Made by a program: the position numbers and the translations under genes. The notes beneath the pieces are model-generated. The model had not been told where the DNA came from. It worked only from the letters and a program-made list of their open reading frames with translations, and ran no database searches. 64,000 nucleotides of DNA, from assembly GCF_021379005.1 (NCBI RefSeq), contig NZ_CP075171.1:868001-932000 (forward strand), in the 5' to 3' direction. The DNA comes from Leptodesmis sichuanensis A121 (GTDB taxonomy: Bacteria; Cyanobacteriota; Cyanobacteriia; Leptolyngbyales; Leptolyngbyaceae). This document shows, piece by piece, positions 1-8,584 of this stretch (position 1 is its first letter; every line of letters begins with the position of its first letter).

Positions 1-137
1 TCAACCTGGAGACAGCCATCTTCAGTACAGTGACAGGGAATAGAGAGATCCTGGAGCCGCTGGCAGGCTAACCAGCGATCGCAGCGAGAAATTGTCAATA
101 GAGGGACAGTTAAGGAAGGTGTACAGGACGGTTGCAT
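1..137 (-). CDS. small conserved cyanobacterial protein, N-terminal part
   Basis: An open frame starts at ATG (complement of 135-137) and runs off the left edge without a stop. The visible 45 residues begin MQPSCTPSLT and contain TISRCDRWLACQRLQDL followed by a Cys-rich stretch IPCHCTEDGC. That layout resembles short conserved cyanobacterial proteins with a CDRW-x(5)-RLQ core, but I cannot name the family. Four cysteines fall within about 20 residues, so metal binding is conceivable. The gene is divergent from the DUF1824 gene, with a shared upstream region of about 340 bases. Confidence 0.5.
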   Translation of the reverse strand, partial: MQPSCTPSLTVPLLTISRCDRWLACQRLQDLSIPCHCTEDGCLQV

Positions 138-481
138 GGACGAATCAGATGAGAAGAATTCTTATAGAGGTCAAATACATTTGTGGGGAACTGGTTTCAG
201 GATGCCCTGATCCAACTGGTTCCCGTAATTCAAAATTTGAAGTTTTGGTTTAGTCCATTCACCGTCCTGATCTCGAAACTGCTCGACACATACTTGACAC
301 ACTGTTGACTTGACACACTGTTGACTTGGCACACTGTTGATATAAACCTGGCAAATAATTGAGAATAAGATTCAATAACCTTACTATCTAACATACACTA
401 AAAAGGTTCACTTGCATATTGTTCTCAATAAGTTCTTCCACTCGCAATCAACCCATCGTAGACTCTAGTAGACTCTATTCC
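138..481. other. divergent intergenic region with promoter-like AT-rich DNA
   Basis: This stretch of 344 bases lies between two divergent genes. It holds the three-unit tandem repeat at 293-340 and, after it, an AT-rich tract with TATAAA at 341-346. I see no reading frame with coding character here. It is the likely promoter region for the DUF1824 gene and perhaps for the leftward gene. Confidence 0.4.
293..340. repeat. three tandem 16-bp repeats
   Basis: The unit CTTGACACACTGTTGA occurs three times head to tail at 293-308, 309-324 and 325-340, with one change (A to G) in the third. Each unit contains TTGACA, which matches a -35 hexamer, and the array is followed by TATAAA. It could be a repeated operator, a multi-start promoter or a neutral tandem repeat. 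Confidence 0.75.
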
Positions 482-904
482 ATGACCTCTAACTCCACTG
501 CTCTCACCCTGGAAGCCGCGCAAAAACTCCTGCGGCAGTTCACCTGTCTCGATCTGTTGAGCCAGGAACCCCGGCCAGATTCTGCATGCGTGCGGGAGGC
601 GTTGCTCCTGGTGCGTAAACATTCGGACTATCAAATCTTTGGTATTTGTGCTGAAACGGCAGATCAGGCGATCGCGGCCCTCCACGCTTACTTGCAAGCG
701 TTAGACTATCCAGAAAAGCCTGTACCAAGCGTCTCGGTAGATGGGCCAGTCTATCTCAAATTCAATCCCAAAAGCCAACTGTGCTATCTGAATAGCTATC
801 CTGGACACCATCGCGGCGTTCTCGTTGCCTGCCAGTCTGCCTACGAGGGCGACGTAAATGAGATGTTCGGTCACTTGCCGTTAGATTTGTGGGAGGGATC
901 CTAG
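482..904 (+). CDS. DUF1824 family protein
   Basis: A 140-residue protein of unknown function, of a family seen almost only in cyanobacteria. I recognise the C-terminal signature VYLKFNP, followed by HHRGVLVACQSAYEGDVNEMFGHLPLDLW. The ATG at 482 fits the family length; a TTG 63 bases upstream would add a poorly conserved leader. There is no signal peptide or membrane segment, so it is probably cytosolic. Its last 24 bases overlap the end of the convergent ADP-ribosylglycohydrolase gene. Confidence 0.8.
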   Translation: MTSNSTALTLEAAQKLLRQFTCLDLLSQEPRPDSACVREALLLVRKHSDYQIFGICAETADQAIAALHAYLQALDYPEKPVPSVSVDGPVYLKFNPKSQLCYLNSYPGHHRGVLVACQSAYEGDVNEMFGHLPLDLWEGS

Positions 905-1816
905 GGGGGCAGCATTCGATATAGCGGCATGAAGCCGATCGGCCAGTTCCGTAATCTCCTGCCGCATGGTCAGTTTGCTCAGCCAGCGATCGGGGATCCC
1001 GGATTCACCGTAATAGGCTCCGGCCACCTGACCGCAGATGGCGGCGGTTGTGTCTGCATCATCTCCCAGGTTAGTAGCCGCAAGAATGGCTTCCTCATAG
1101 GTTTCTGTCGTCCAGAAACACCAAAGTGCCGCTTCCAGACTTTCTACCACATAGCCAGTTCCACGCATCTGATGAACGGTCTTCTGTTGATAGTTGCCCT
1201 TGGCGATCGCCCGAATAGAGGACGATTCAATAGCCTCCAGGTCACTGCCCAAGAGAATCTCCGTTTTGCTGGCTCCTGAGAGTGCTCGAAACAGAATATC
1301 CCCGAACAACCGACTGGCATCAATACATTCTGCGGCTCCATGCGTTGTCCGAGAACTTTCTCCAGAAAAATGTAAAATGCGCTCCCGGTCTGGAAAGTAA
1401 AACATGGGAATTGGTGCCAGTCTCATTAAGCACCCATTGCCAGCCGATCGGGGATTGGTAGAACCGCTAAATGGATTGCCGGAAACTTTGTATTGATACA
1501 AAGCCTGACTCACGGTGTTGCCAATGTCAAAACATTTGCCCGTACTGCTGAGATATCCGGACTCATACCAGGCGCAGTAGCGATTCATTTGATCGGCGGC
1601 ATCAAACTCACCCACCTCGACTAAACTGGTCGCCAGACACAGCGCCATTGAGGTATCGTCTGTCCACTGACCGGGCTGGAGATTAAATGGCCCCCCACCC
1701 ACCATGTCTGTTATAGGTAAAAATGTACCATGAGGTTGAAACTCAACCGTTGTCCCTACCGCGTCCCCTGTAGCCAGACCCAGCAGGCATCCTCGAAACC
1801 GCTCCAATGAATTCAT
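881..1816 (-). CDS. ADP-ribosylglycohydrolase family protein
   Basis: A protein of about 311 residues in the ADP-ribosylglycohydrolase/DraG fold, which removes ADP-ribose from proteins or small molecules using a dinuclear magnesium centre. Visible motifs are RFRGCLLGLATGDAVG near the N-terminus, the metal-binding WTDDTSMAL, and the C-terminal NLGDDADTTAAICGQVAGAYYG, which supplies the second acidic cluster. I chose ATG 1816 because the family normally starts just before the RxxGCLLGLA motif; the frame stays open for 45 more codons without recognisable homology. It overlaps the convergent DUF1824 gene by 24 bases. The natural substrate cannot be told from sequence. Confidence 0.88.
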   Translation of the reverse strand: MNSLERFRGCLLGLATGDAVGTTVEFQPHGTFLPITDMVGGGPFNLQPGQWTDDTSMALCLATSLVEVGEFDAADQMNRYCAWYESGYLSSTGKCFDIGNTVSQALYQYKVSGNPFSGSTNPRSAGNGCLMRLAPIPMFYFPDRERILHFSGESSRTTHGAAECIDASRLFGDILFRALSGASKTEILLGSDLEAIESSSIRAIAKGNYQQKTVHQMRGTGYVVESLEAALWCFWTTETYEEAILAATNLGDDADTTAAICGQVAGAYYGESGIPDRWLSKLTMRQEITELADRLHAAISNAAPLGSLPQI

Positions 1817-2031
1817 TGCGCAATGATCATGATTATTTAGCCTAATTCTAGCCCCAGGTACATTGATGCAATAAATTTCAGGTAAGGGTGTCATTCGTCC
1901 TTGGTTCTTTGAATGCCTCGTCTCTCGTGTCTTGTGCCAACTGCCGACCAATGGCCAATGACTAATGACAAATACATCCTGAACTCAATCTCCAGAGCAA
2001 AAATCTCGACAATCTTAACTGTTCACTCTCC

Positions 2032-4296
2032 ATGCAAACTACCTCCCCTCCCCTCTCCATTGATGATCTCCGGGCTTCCCTGCGGCCCGGACAGCGAGAA
2101 CTGGCCGATTGGATAGGTGGGCCGTTAGCAGTAGCAGCCGTGCCAGGAGCGGGAAAGTCCACTGGGATGGCCGTGGCGGCGGCGATCGCGATCGCCCGTC
2201 AACAACTGAATGCCCGTCGGCAGTTGATTGTTGTGACCTTTACGCGATCGGCGGCGGCCAATATTAAAGCCAAAATTCGCGGCTATTTAAAGGATTTGGG
2301 CTTACCGCAGCAGGGTTTTCAGGTGTATACGTTGCATGGGCTGGCCTGGGCGATCGCTCGCACCCATCTGGAACTCACCGAACTGAATTCCGATAGCGTT
2401 CTGGTGACGGTGACGCAAAACCATCGCCTGATTCGCACCTGTGTGGAACAGTGGATTGCGGCCAATCCCCGACTGTATCAGCGATTGCTGGAAGGGCGGC
2501 AGTTTGATGGAGAAGAAACCGAGCGCTTACGCCGACAATCCGTGTTGCGCACGGAGGTGCTGCCGGAACTGGCAACCACAGTGATTCGAGAGGCCAAAAG
2601 CTCCGGATTAATGCCGGACGATTTACAGCGTTTGGGGCAGGAAATGGGCGATGACTATCTGGTGCTGGCAGTCGCCGCTGGTTTGTATCAGACCTATCAA
2701 GAACAACTGCGGCGGCGTAATTGGATGGATTACGACGAGATGATTCTGGCGGCACTCCGGGTATTGCAGGATCCGACGGTGAGGCAGTACTGGCAAACGC
2801 AAGTATTCGCCGTTTTCGAGGATGAAGCTCAGGATTCCAGTCCCTTACAAACTCGGCTGTTGGAAATTCTGGCAGCGGATCCCACGGAGCCAGACAACCC
2901 AGCACGAGCCAATCTGGTACGGGTGGGGGACTCTAATCAGGCGATTAATTCGACCTTTACGCCAGCCGATCCCATTTTCTTTCGCGAATTTTGCAGTCAG
3001 TGCGATCGCCAGCAACGATTAGCCACCATGACCCAGGCAGGCCGCAGTGCCCCCCCCATTATTCAGGCCGCAAACTTCATGTTGCAGTGGGTAAATGAAT
3101 CCAGGCTGGCAAAGAGTGAAATCCCGTTTGAGATGCAACAGATTCAACCCGTCGGTGCGAACGATCCGCAACCGAATCCCGCCCCAGAGAGTCACGGTTT
3201 AACATTGGTCACGCCAACGGATACCTATCAAACCGTTGAACTGATTGGCCAGCGAGTACTCCAACTATTCAAGAAACACCCGCACCATTCTGCAGCAGTG
3301 CTGGTACGCACCAATGAACAGGGGCGGTTTGTGGCCAGGGAATTGCGACGCTGGTACGGGGAAGCGCTCTCCATCTATGAAGTGGGGCAGCAGGAACGCC
3401 AATCCCATGTACCGGCAGAAATGCTAACTCTGTTGCAGTTCTGCGATCGCCCCCACTCTCCCGATTACCTGAAAGCCGCTTTGACGACCTTAATGGAACG
3501 TAAACTGATTCCAACTCAGGATCTGAATGCGTTAGTGCCCTTTCCCGAACAATTCCTTTACCCTGGCCCCCTGGATCCGCCTCAAACAGAACCCGTTTTG
3601 CAGGCTCGCTATTTTTGTACCAGTCTGTTGCGTGCCCGGTTGGAACTGCCTGCCTATCAACTGATTTCCTTCTGTGCCTATACCCTGGGCTACGACCAGA
3701 GTGAATTAGCCACAGCAGATAAACTGTGCGATCGCATAGCCCAACAAACTGGCCATGACAATACGCTGCCTGCGCTGCTGGGAGTGTTGCAGGAAATCGT
3801 CAACTCGGAGCGCTTTGAGGCGATCGACACGGAAAACAACGACGATCGCTACACCCAGCCCGGACGACTCACCATCATTACCATGCACAAAGCCAAGGGA
3901 CTGGACTGGGATTACGTCTTCCTGCCCTTTCTGCACGAAAACGTGATTCCCGGCACCCAGCGCATTCCCCTTCCTGCTCAATTTCTGGGAGACTTTACCC
4001 TGGCAGAGGTGGCCCGTGCCCAGATTCGTGCCCACCTGCACCAACAACCTACCTTTGCCGATGCCTTAACGGCCTGGGAGCGTGCCCAAAACTTGAAAAC
4101 TGCCGAAGAATTTCGCCTGCTCTATGTCGCCATGACCCGCGCTAAGCGTCTGTTGTGGATGTCCGCCGCGGCCAAAGCTCCCTTCACCTGGAACAAACCG
4201 GAGAACGTGGACGATCGCAAACCCTGCCCTGTCTTCCCTGCACTGCAAGAGCGTTTCCCAGCCTCCGTCCTATCTTGTCGTGGAAGTTTTGCCTGA
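2032..4296 (+). CDS. UvrD/Rep-family ATP-dependent DNA helicase
   Basis: A superfamily 1A 3'-5' helicase of 754 residues, longer than the minimal core but shorter than RecB. Seen in order: Walker A AVPGAGKST at residues 36-44, motif Ia VVTFTRSAAANIKAKI, a Walker B variant VFEDEAQDSS, motif III VGDSNQAI, motif V TIITMHKAKGLDWDYV and motif VI LLYVAMTRAKRLLWM. All nucleotide-binding residues are present, so the enzyme is probably active in repair or replication restart. It stands alone, with no nuclease domain and no recognisable partner beside it. ATG 2032 is the first in frame and lies close to the expected N-terminus. Confidence 0.88.
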   Translation: MQTTSPPLSIDDLRASLRPGQRELADWIGGPLAVAAVPGAGKSTGMAVAAAIAIARQQLNARRQLIVVTFTRSAAANIKAKIRGYLKDLGLPQQGFQVYTLHGLAWAIARTHLELTELNSDSVLVTVTQNHRLIRTCVEQWIAANPRLYQRLLEGRQFDGEETERLRRQSVLRTEVLPELATTVIREAKSSGLMPDDLQRLGQEMGDDYLVLAVAAGLYQTYQEQLRRRNWMDYDEMILAALRVLQDPTVRQYWQTQVFAVFEDEAQDSSPLQTRLLEILAADPTEPDNPARANLVRVGDSNQAINSTFTPADPIFFREFCSQCDRQQRLATMTQAGRSAPPIIQAANFMLQWVNESRLAKSEIPFEMQQIQPVGANDPQPNPAPESHGLTLVTPTDTYQTVELIGQRVLQLFKKHPHHSAAVLVRTNEQGRFVARELRRWYGEALSIYEVGQQERQSHVPAEMLTLLQFCDRPHSPDYLKAALTTLMERKLIPTQDLNALVPFPEQFLYPGPLDPPQTEPVLQARYFCTSLLRARLELPAYQLISFCAYTLGYDQSELATADKLCDRIAQQTGHDNTLPALLGVLQEIVNSERFEAIDTENNDDRYTQPGRLTIITMHKAKGLDWDYVFLPFLHENVIPGTQRIPLPAQFLGDFTLAEVARAQIRAHLHQQPTFADALTAWERAQNLKTAEEFRLLYVAMTRAKRLLWMSAAAKAPFTWNKPENVDDRKPCPVFPALQERFPASVLSCRGSFA

Positions 4297-4322
4297 CGCT
4301 TCTCGTAGACCGCAAGCTCTAC

Positions 4323-4535
4323 CTACTCAACAACCTTAATCAGACCCATGTCCAGACGCTGCATGAGTTGTCGCAGGGTTGTCAGATCTTCAGGAGTGAG
4401 AGGATCCTCCGCGACCATTGCCCGCAAGAAAACCAACTCGTCTGCCCGAGTGATTTTTCCAGAGACAATCACCTGTCTCATAATCTGACCAATATTGATG
4501 GCAGAACGAATATTTGTAGCAGGAACATGAGCCAT
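4323..4535 (-). CDS. small conserved hypothetical protein
   Basis: A 70-residue acidic and helical protein, MAHVPATNIRSAINIGQIMRQ at its start, with a central ITRADELVFLRAM and a C-terminal LTTLRQLMQRLDMGLIKVV. I do not recognise a characterised family. The start at ATG 4535 is set by a strong Shine-Dalgarno (complement of CCTCCT at 4546-4551); the upstream ATG at 4559 lies beyond that site. No membrane segment. It is convergent with the helicase gene, 26 bases from its stop. Confidence 0.7.
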   Translation of the reverse strand: MAHVPATNIRSAINIGQIMRQVIVSGKITRADELVFLRAMVAEDPLTPEDLTTLRQLMQRLDMGLIKVVE

Positions 4536-4545
4536 GTTTGAGTAA

Positions 4546-4551
4546 CCTCCT
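4546..4551 (-). promoter_or_regulatory. Shine-Dalgarno site that fixes the start at 4535
   Basis: The minus strand reads AGGAGG, ten bases before ATG 4535 and downstream of the alternative ATG at 4559. This decides the start of the small protein. Confidence 0.7.
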
Positions 4552-4753
4552 AGACCCATTAACTCTATACAGTTCAGTCTCTAAGATTCAGGACGGTTTC
4601 ACATCCCTCAACTATCTCTTCATGGGTCATCTATTTGGATGATTCTTCAGCATGACCGGAGAACCGAATTATCTGCCTTACGGCTTCCGGTGAGTCCTCC
4701 CTCAGCTTGAGAAATGATTGGGCAAGGTGCCGTAATCCAGTAAACATAAAGAC

Positions 4754-4887
4754 ATGGTTGCAGAGAAGATCTTTATGGTTGAAAAAATTCTGGTAGCAGT
4801 GGATGAGTCGGAAGTCAGTCAGCAGATTTTTACGAAAGCTTTATCGCTGGCCATGTTGGGTCGCATTCAAACAGCGTTGCTCTATCT
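4754..4887 (+). pseudogene. universal stress protein (UspA), N-terminal remnant
   Basis: The segment MVEKILVAVDESEVSQQIF, then TKALSLAMLGRIQTALLYL, is the first beta strand, ATP-loop entry and first helix of a UspA-family protein, which normally has about 140-180 residues. After roughly 40 residues the homology stops at the end of the opposite-strand DUF1350 gene, and the frame continues only as antisense of that gene before ending at 4972. The rest of the UspA gene is absent from the window. I read it as the stump left by a deletion or rearrangement. A start at ATG 4775 is as likely as 4754. Confidence 0.65.
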
Positions 4888-5691
4888 AAGAGGTTCCAGG
4901 GGATTGAGCCACAACAGCATGGTTCGTTCAAGTTGGTGCAGTTCACGGTACACTTCCTGCCGCATCCACTGAGCGATCGCATCCCAGGGAGTAAACACAC
5001 TACCAGCCTGCAGTTTCACATCCGGGCCAAGCGGAGTCAGGTGAGTACCAGATAAGGTTTGCGTGGCAATCATGCCTGGAAAGCGGGCTTGTAGAACATC
5101 GGATAATCCTGCCGTCTGGTCGATCGTGTCGTTGGTGAACCGCACCAGAAGATTGCGTCGCACCTGATACTTCTCGGCAATCAGGCGAGTGGTCTCGGTA
5201 GGAGACGGGGTAAATTCCACTGAAAACGCTGGGGCAGATTCTGCAAACAGAGAAGAGAATTGCGAAAACACGGAAGACACCTGCTCTACCAGAGGCACCG
5301 CGTCCCGTGCCGCATAGTTGTTGTAGGAAATCAGAATATTGCCTGCCCGTTCTACCTCAAATAAACTGCCAATCAGCAGATGCAGCTTACAGCCCAGACT
5401 GTGCCCTACTCCATAAACGGGGAGGTAACGCCGCCGCAGTTTCGTTTCAAATAGGGTTTCCAGAGCGCGGTTGAAGTTGCGGTAAACCGTTTGCGCGATC
5501 GCTGTATGGTCAAAGGTGTTGACAAAGGGCGTTGCAACTACCCCATACCCTTCTGCAGCTAACCGTTCCAGCAACCGTCGATAGGTCACTTGAGGAGCCG
5601 TAGCAACAAAAGCTCCCCCCAGAAAGTGAATGATCGCTTTGGGGCGATCGGGAATTAACAGCCAGTTACCGTATAATTCTTGCCAGTCCAT
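4882..5691 (-). CDS. DUF1350 family alpha/beta-hydrolase-like protein
   Basis: A 269-residue protein matching the DUF1350 family of cyanobacteria and plastids. Visible are the N-terminal WLLIPDRPKAIIHFLGGAF, the strand-helix unit YGVVATPFVNTFDHTAIA, and the nucleophile-elbow-like GVGHSLGCKLHLLIGS, with NILISYNNYAARDAVP after it. The GHSLG motif suggests an alpha/beta-hydrolase fold, but the biochemical activity of the family is not established. No signal peptide. Its 3' end touches the truncated UspA remnant on the other strand. Confidence 0.85.
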   Translation of the reverse strand: MDWQELYGNWLLIPDRPKAIIHFLGGAFVATAPQVTYRRLLERLAAEGYGVVATPFVNTFDHTAIAQTVYRNFNRALETLFETKLRRRYLPVYGVGHSLGCKLHLLIGSLFEVERAGNILISYNNYAARDAVPLVEQVSSVFSQFSSLFAESAPAFSVEFTPSPTETTRLIAEKYQVRRNLLVRFTNDTIDQTAGLSDVLQARFPGMIATQTLSGTHLTPLGPDVKLQAGSVFTPWDAIAQWMRQEVYRELHQLERTMLLWLNPLEPLR

Positions 5692-5890
5692 GAATTAGCC
5701 AATCAGCGGTAGAGAATCGGAAATCAGCATCTACCTCCAATCCCATTTTGCCGCACCGCTCTCATCCTGGGAAACGCTCAGAATGCCATCTTGCAGAAAC
5801 AGACACCGGGTTGCTGACAATCTCAAAAAATCACTTGCAAAGGGTTACAGTTGTTTGCTAAGTTGTTTAAGCGTTGAAAATCACGTTCCC

Positions 5891-5963
<73 letters not shown>

Positions 5964-6308
5964 TTACCTTCAGTCATCCTGCTTTACAGGTTGCATCTAC
6001 TGGTTTTTGGTAGGAGTATTTTCCGTTCCTACCAGGACTCGCTGCAACCATCCATTATCGAGAACAGTCATGAACGTACTATAACCTTTCACTTGTATCG
6101 CCTCTGACTATCCATTACGGCTCAGGATTCGGCATGGGTTCCCTAATTTGTGAAATCTGAAAGACTGTGTGTTGTGAGGAATTCCTCCATCCTGATGACG
6201 CGATCGCAAAATCCCATCGCCATTGCGGGTGTGGTATAGCCCCCTAAACCACGAAGGAGCGAACGGCTGTTCGCCCCTACTTTTTCTATTTAGCAGACCA
6301 GTGCCGCA
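5964..6308. other. intergenic region with a GC-rich hairpin
   Basis: These 345 bases between tRNA-Phe and the convergent coiled-coil gene show no coding frame. At 6256-6277 an inverted repeat, GGAGCGAAC and GTTCGCCCC around a GGCT loop, is followed by TACTTTTTC. The motif resembles a dispersed palindromic repeat common in filamentous cyanobacteria and may also act as a rightward terminator. Confidence 0.5.
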
Positions 6309-7103
6309 TTAATGGGCATCGGAAATCTCGGTTTGAGTTTCCTTATGTAACAGGTCTTTTAGGCGCTCTTTTGCTGCCTGTTCTTTCCGGGCGGCGGCGG
6401 CTCCGGCTTCTGCCATTTTGGCTCCGATTTCAACCTGCATCCGCTGTACAGGATCAGGCACTCCGGCTTTTACCTCTTCTTTCGTCTTTTCGTACCAGTC
6501 TTTGGTGTGTGCTAGATATTTCTCAAGTTGTTGCTTCACTTGCTCATAACGATCGCCATAGCGTTCTGCTAAGCGCTCATCCAGCAACATCAGTTGCGAT
6601 CGCAGCTTCACGTACTGGTCTTTCAGAATGGCAAATTGCTTGCTTTCCAGAATCGCTTCTACGGCAGAGGCAAACAGAGATTTGAGATCCGGAGAAGCTG
6701 AAGTAGATTCCTTGGCAGTGGTTTCAATTTCCACCAGGGCACTATTCACTTCTGCATCCAGGGCCTGGGTCTGAGTTGCCAAATCGGCTTGCAGATGCTC
6801 GACCTGCGCCTGAGTCTGGGCGATCGTATCCTGCCGAGAAGCCTTAATGCCATCAATCACACCCTCAATAGAGGCAACGACCTCGGCTTTTGTCTCGTTG
6901 CCCTTATCTTTCAGCAATTCCATCACAGCAGAAATGGCGTCTCTTGCGATCGTGCGAATTTCACTCGATCCTTGCTTAATTTCAGAAACGGCCTCAGCTA
7001 CTGCTTCTTTAATGATTTCCCGAATTCTTTCTGAACGCAAACTGCCTTCTTCTTTGGCTTTTTTCAGGTCAGATGCAATTCTTTCTTTCACAACTTCAGA
7101 CAT
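6309..7103 (-). CDS. long helical coiled-coil protein of unknown function
   Basis: A 264-residue, highly charged protein predicted to be almost entirely helical, rich in Ala, Glu, Lys and Gln, with heptad-like repeats throughout (for example IREIIKEAVAEAVSEI and HLQADLATQTQALDAEV). It has no signal peptide and no membrane segment. Composition resembles LEA-like or apolipoprotein-like amphipathic proteins, but I cannot assign a family. The ATG at 7103 is preceded by a strong AGAAGGAG. The DUF1232 gene lies about 125 bases upstream on the same strand and may be co-transcribed. Confidence 0.7.
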   Translation of the reverse strand: MSEVVKERIASDLKKAKEEGSLRSERIREIIKEAVAEAVSEIKQGSSEIRTIARDAISAVMELLKDKGNETKAEVVASIEGVIDGIKASRQDTIAQTQAQVEHLQADLATQTQALDAEVNSALVEIETTAKESTSASPDLKSLFASAVEAILESKQFAILKDQYVKLRSQLMLLDERLAERYGDRYEQVKQQLEKYLAHTKDWYEKTKEEVKAGVPDPVQRMQVEIGAKMAEAGAAAARKEQAAKERLKDLLHKETQTEISDAH

Positions 7104-7228
7104 GAGTGATTCTCCTTCTAAAACATCAAAACCTTCAACAACGAGGGGCTAATCGTAACGGCGAAGCGTGACGAGAAAGAATGGAAGCTGAATAGACAGT
7201 CGCTGCACGCCTTCACCGGGTGCTTGTA

Positions 7229-7543
7229 CTAGCTCAAGGAAATAGATTGCACGTCAACAACCGTGGAATCAGATTTTGAAATTCCAGCAGAACGGTTACT
7301 CCTCTGATTCTTAAGGCGATCGCTCATCACTTGAGCAACTTCTGCCACCAATACGGTTGTAATCAAACCATCATCAATCCAACCTACCAGTGGCAGTGTA
7401 TCAGGCAATAAATCAAGGGGATTCAACAGATAGACTAGCGTACCAGTAATTAGCCACCAGCGATATTTAGGGTGGCGAATTGAGTTGCGATACCAGTTAA
7501 GCATCCAGGTGGAAAATGCCTTTGCCGGAAAACTTTTTTTCAT
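7229..7543 (-). CDS. DUF1232 (YkvA-like) membrane protein
   Basis: A 104-residue protein with the DUF1232 core: LVYLLNPLDLLPDTLPLVGWIDDGLITTVLVAEV. The PxDxxPD-like motif followed by an Ile-Asp-Asp turn is diagnostic. It has one or two hydrophobic segments and is probably an inner-membrane protein. Function of the family is unknown. ATG 7543 follows an unremarkable leader. Confidence 0.82.
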   Translation of the reverse strand: MKKSFPAKAFSTWMLNWYRNSIRHPKYRWWLITGTLVYLLNPLDLLPDTLPLVGWIDDGLITTVLVAEVAQVMSDRLKNQRSNRSAGISKSDSTVVDVQSISLS

Positions 7544-7689
7544 GGGGTTGCTCCTCCGCTTGCAAATTCATCATCACAAATTCCCCAGCGGAGATCGGGT
7601 GCAGAAAACCCGCCGTTTTGTTGTAACAACCCTACTTTTTGGCGGTGAACCGATCCTGAAAGACGGTTAACTATACCCAGATAAAACCC

Positions 7690-8388
7690 TCAAACTGGGG
7701 CTGTCTCCAGCGTGGATAAATGGCCGTCTTCCATATAGAGAATGCGATCGGCGACATCCAAAATCCGATTGTCGTGAGTTACCAACAAAATAGCGGATCC
7801 CTGTTGTTTCGCTAACCGTTGCATGATATCCACCACATCCCGTCCGGATTGTTTATCCAGGGCTGCGGTGGGTTCATCAGCCAGCACCACTTTTGGGTAA
7901 CTAACCAGGGCACGGGCGATCGCCACCCGCTGCTTCTGTCCACCCGATAATTCGTGGGGGTAATAATCTACAAATTCTCCCAGTCCTACAGCTGCCAGCA
8001 TATCTTCTGCTCTGCGTCGGCGCTGCCTGGGCGATAAATGCTCGTGCAGTTCCACAGACATTTGCACATTCTGGCAAGCGGTTAAGGAATTCAGCAAATT
8101 ATGAGCCTGAAAAATATAACCAATATTGCGTCGTAAATTCACCAGACGGGACTGAGGCGCACCTCGCAGTTCCTGCCCAATGACTTTCATGCTGCCTTCC
8201 TGGGTCGATCGCAGGGCACCAATCAGGGTCAGGAGGGTTGTTTTACCTGAACCGGAAGGCCCCATCATAATCACAATTTCGCCCGGTTGAATTTCAGTAG
8301 TCACGTTAAACAGAATCTGTTTCCGCAAACGGCCATGTCCAAAGTAGTGGTTTACACCGTGGATTGCAATAACGGGTTCCTGATACAT
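7690..8388 (-). CDS. ABC transporter ATPase, DevA/LolD-like
   Basis: A 232-residue ABC ATPase. Seen: Walker A GPSGSGKTT, Q-loop FQAHNLLNSLTACQNV, signature LSGGQKQRVAIARAL, Walker B VVLADEPTAALD and H-loop LLVTHD. The N-terminal IHGVNHYFGHGRLRKQILF and the overall length match the DevA subgroup, whose members work with DevC permeases and DevB membrane-fusion proteins to export glycolipids or other lipophilic cargo in cyanobacteria. No devB or devC lies next to it here: upstream is about 195 bases of noncoding DNA. It may serve permeases encoded elsewhere or be a survivor of a lost operon. Confidence 0.82.
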   Translation of the reverse strand: MYQEPVIAIHGVNHYFGHGRLRKQILFNVTTEIQPGEIVIMMGPSGSGKTTLLTLIGALRSTQEGSMKVIGQELRGAPQSRLVNLRRNIGYIFQAHNLLNSLTACQNVQMSVELHEHLSPRQRRRRAEDMLAAVGLGEFVDYYPHELSGGQKQRVAIARALVSYPKVVLADEPTAALDKQSGRDVVDIMQRLAKQQGSAILLVTHDNRILDVADRILYMEDGHLSTLETAPV

Positions 8389-8584
8389 AAGCGAGTTAGG
8401 GAGAAAATCCAGCAGCGAGAGGTTTTGACGTGATGAATATCACCTGTAAATTTGCAGTAAATCGCAGGTTTTTCGGGTCTCTAAATATTACTCTGGATGA
8501 GGGAGGTGTGCCCAACTACCGCGCCTCTTAGCCTAGCTTGTCTTGATCACCAACTTTTTCAGTTAAAACCTTTCTGCGATCGCC

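Noticed and set aside
293-340. CRISPR-like array upstream of DUF1824
   Set aside because: The units are only 16 bp and directly tandem, with no spacers and no cas genes nearby.
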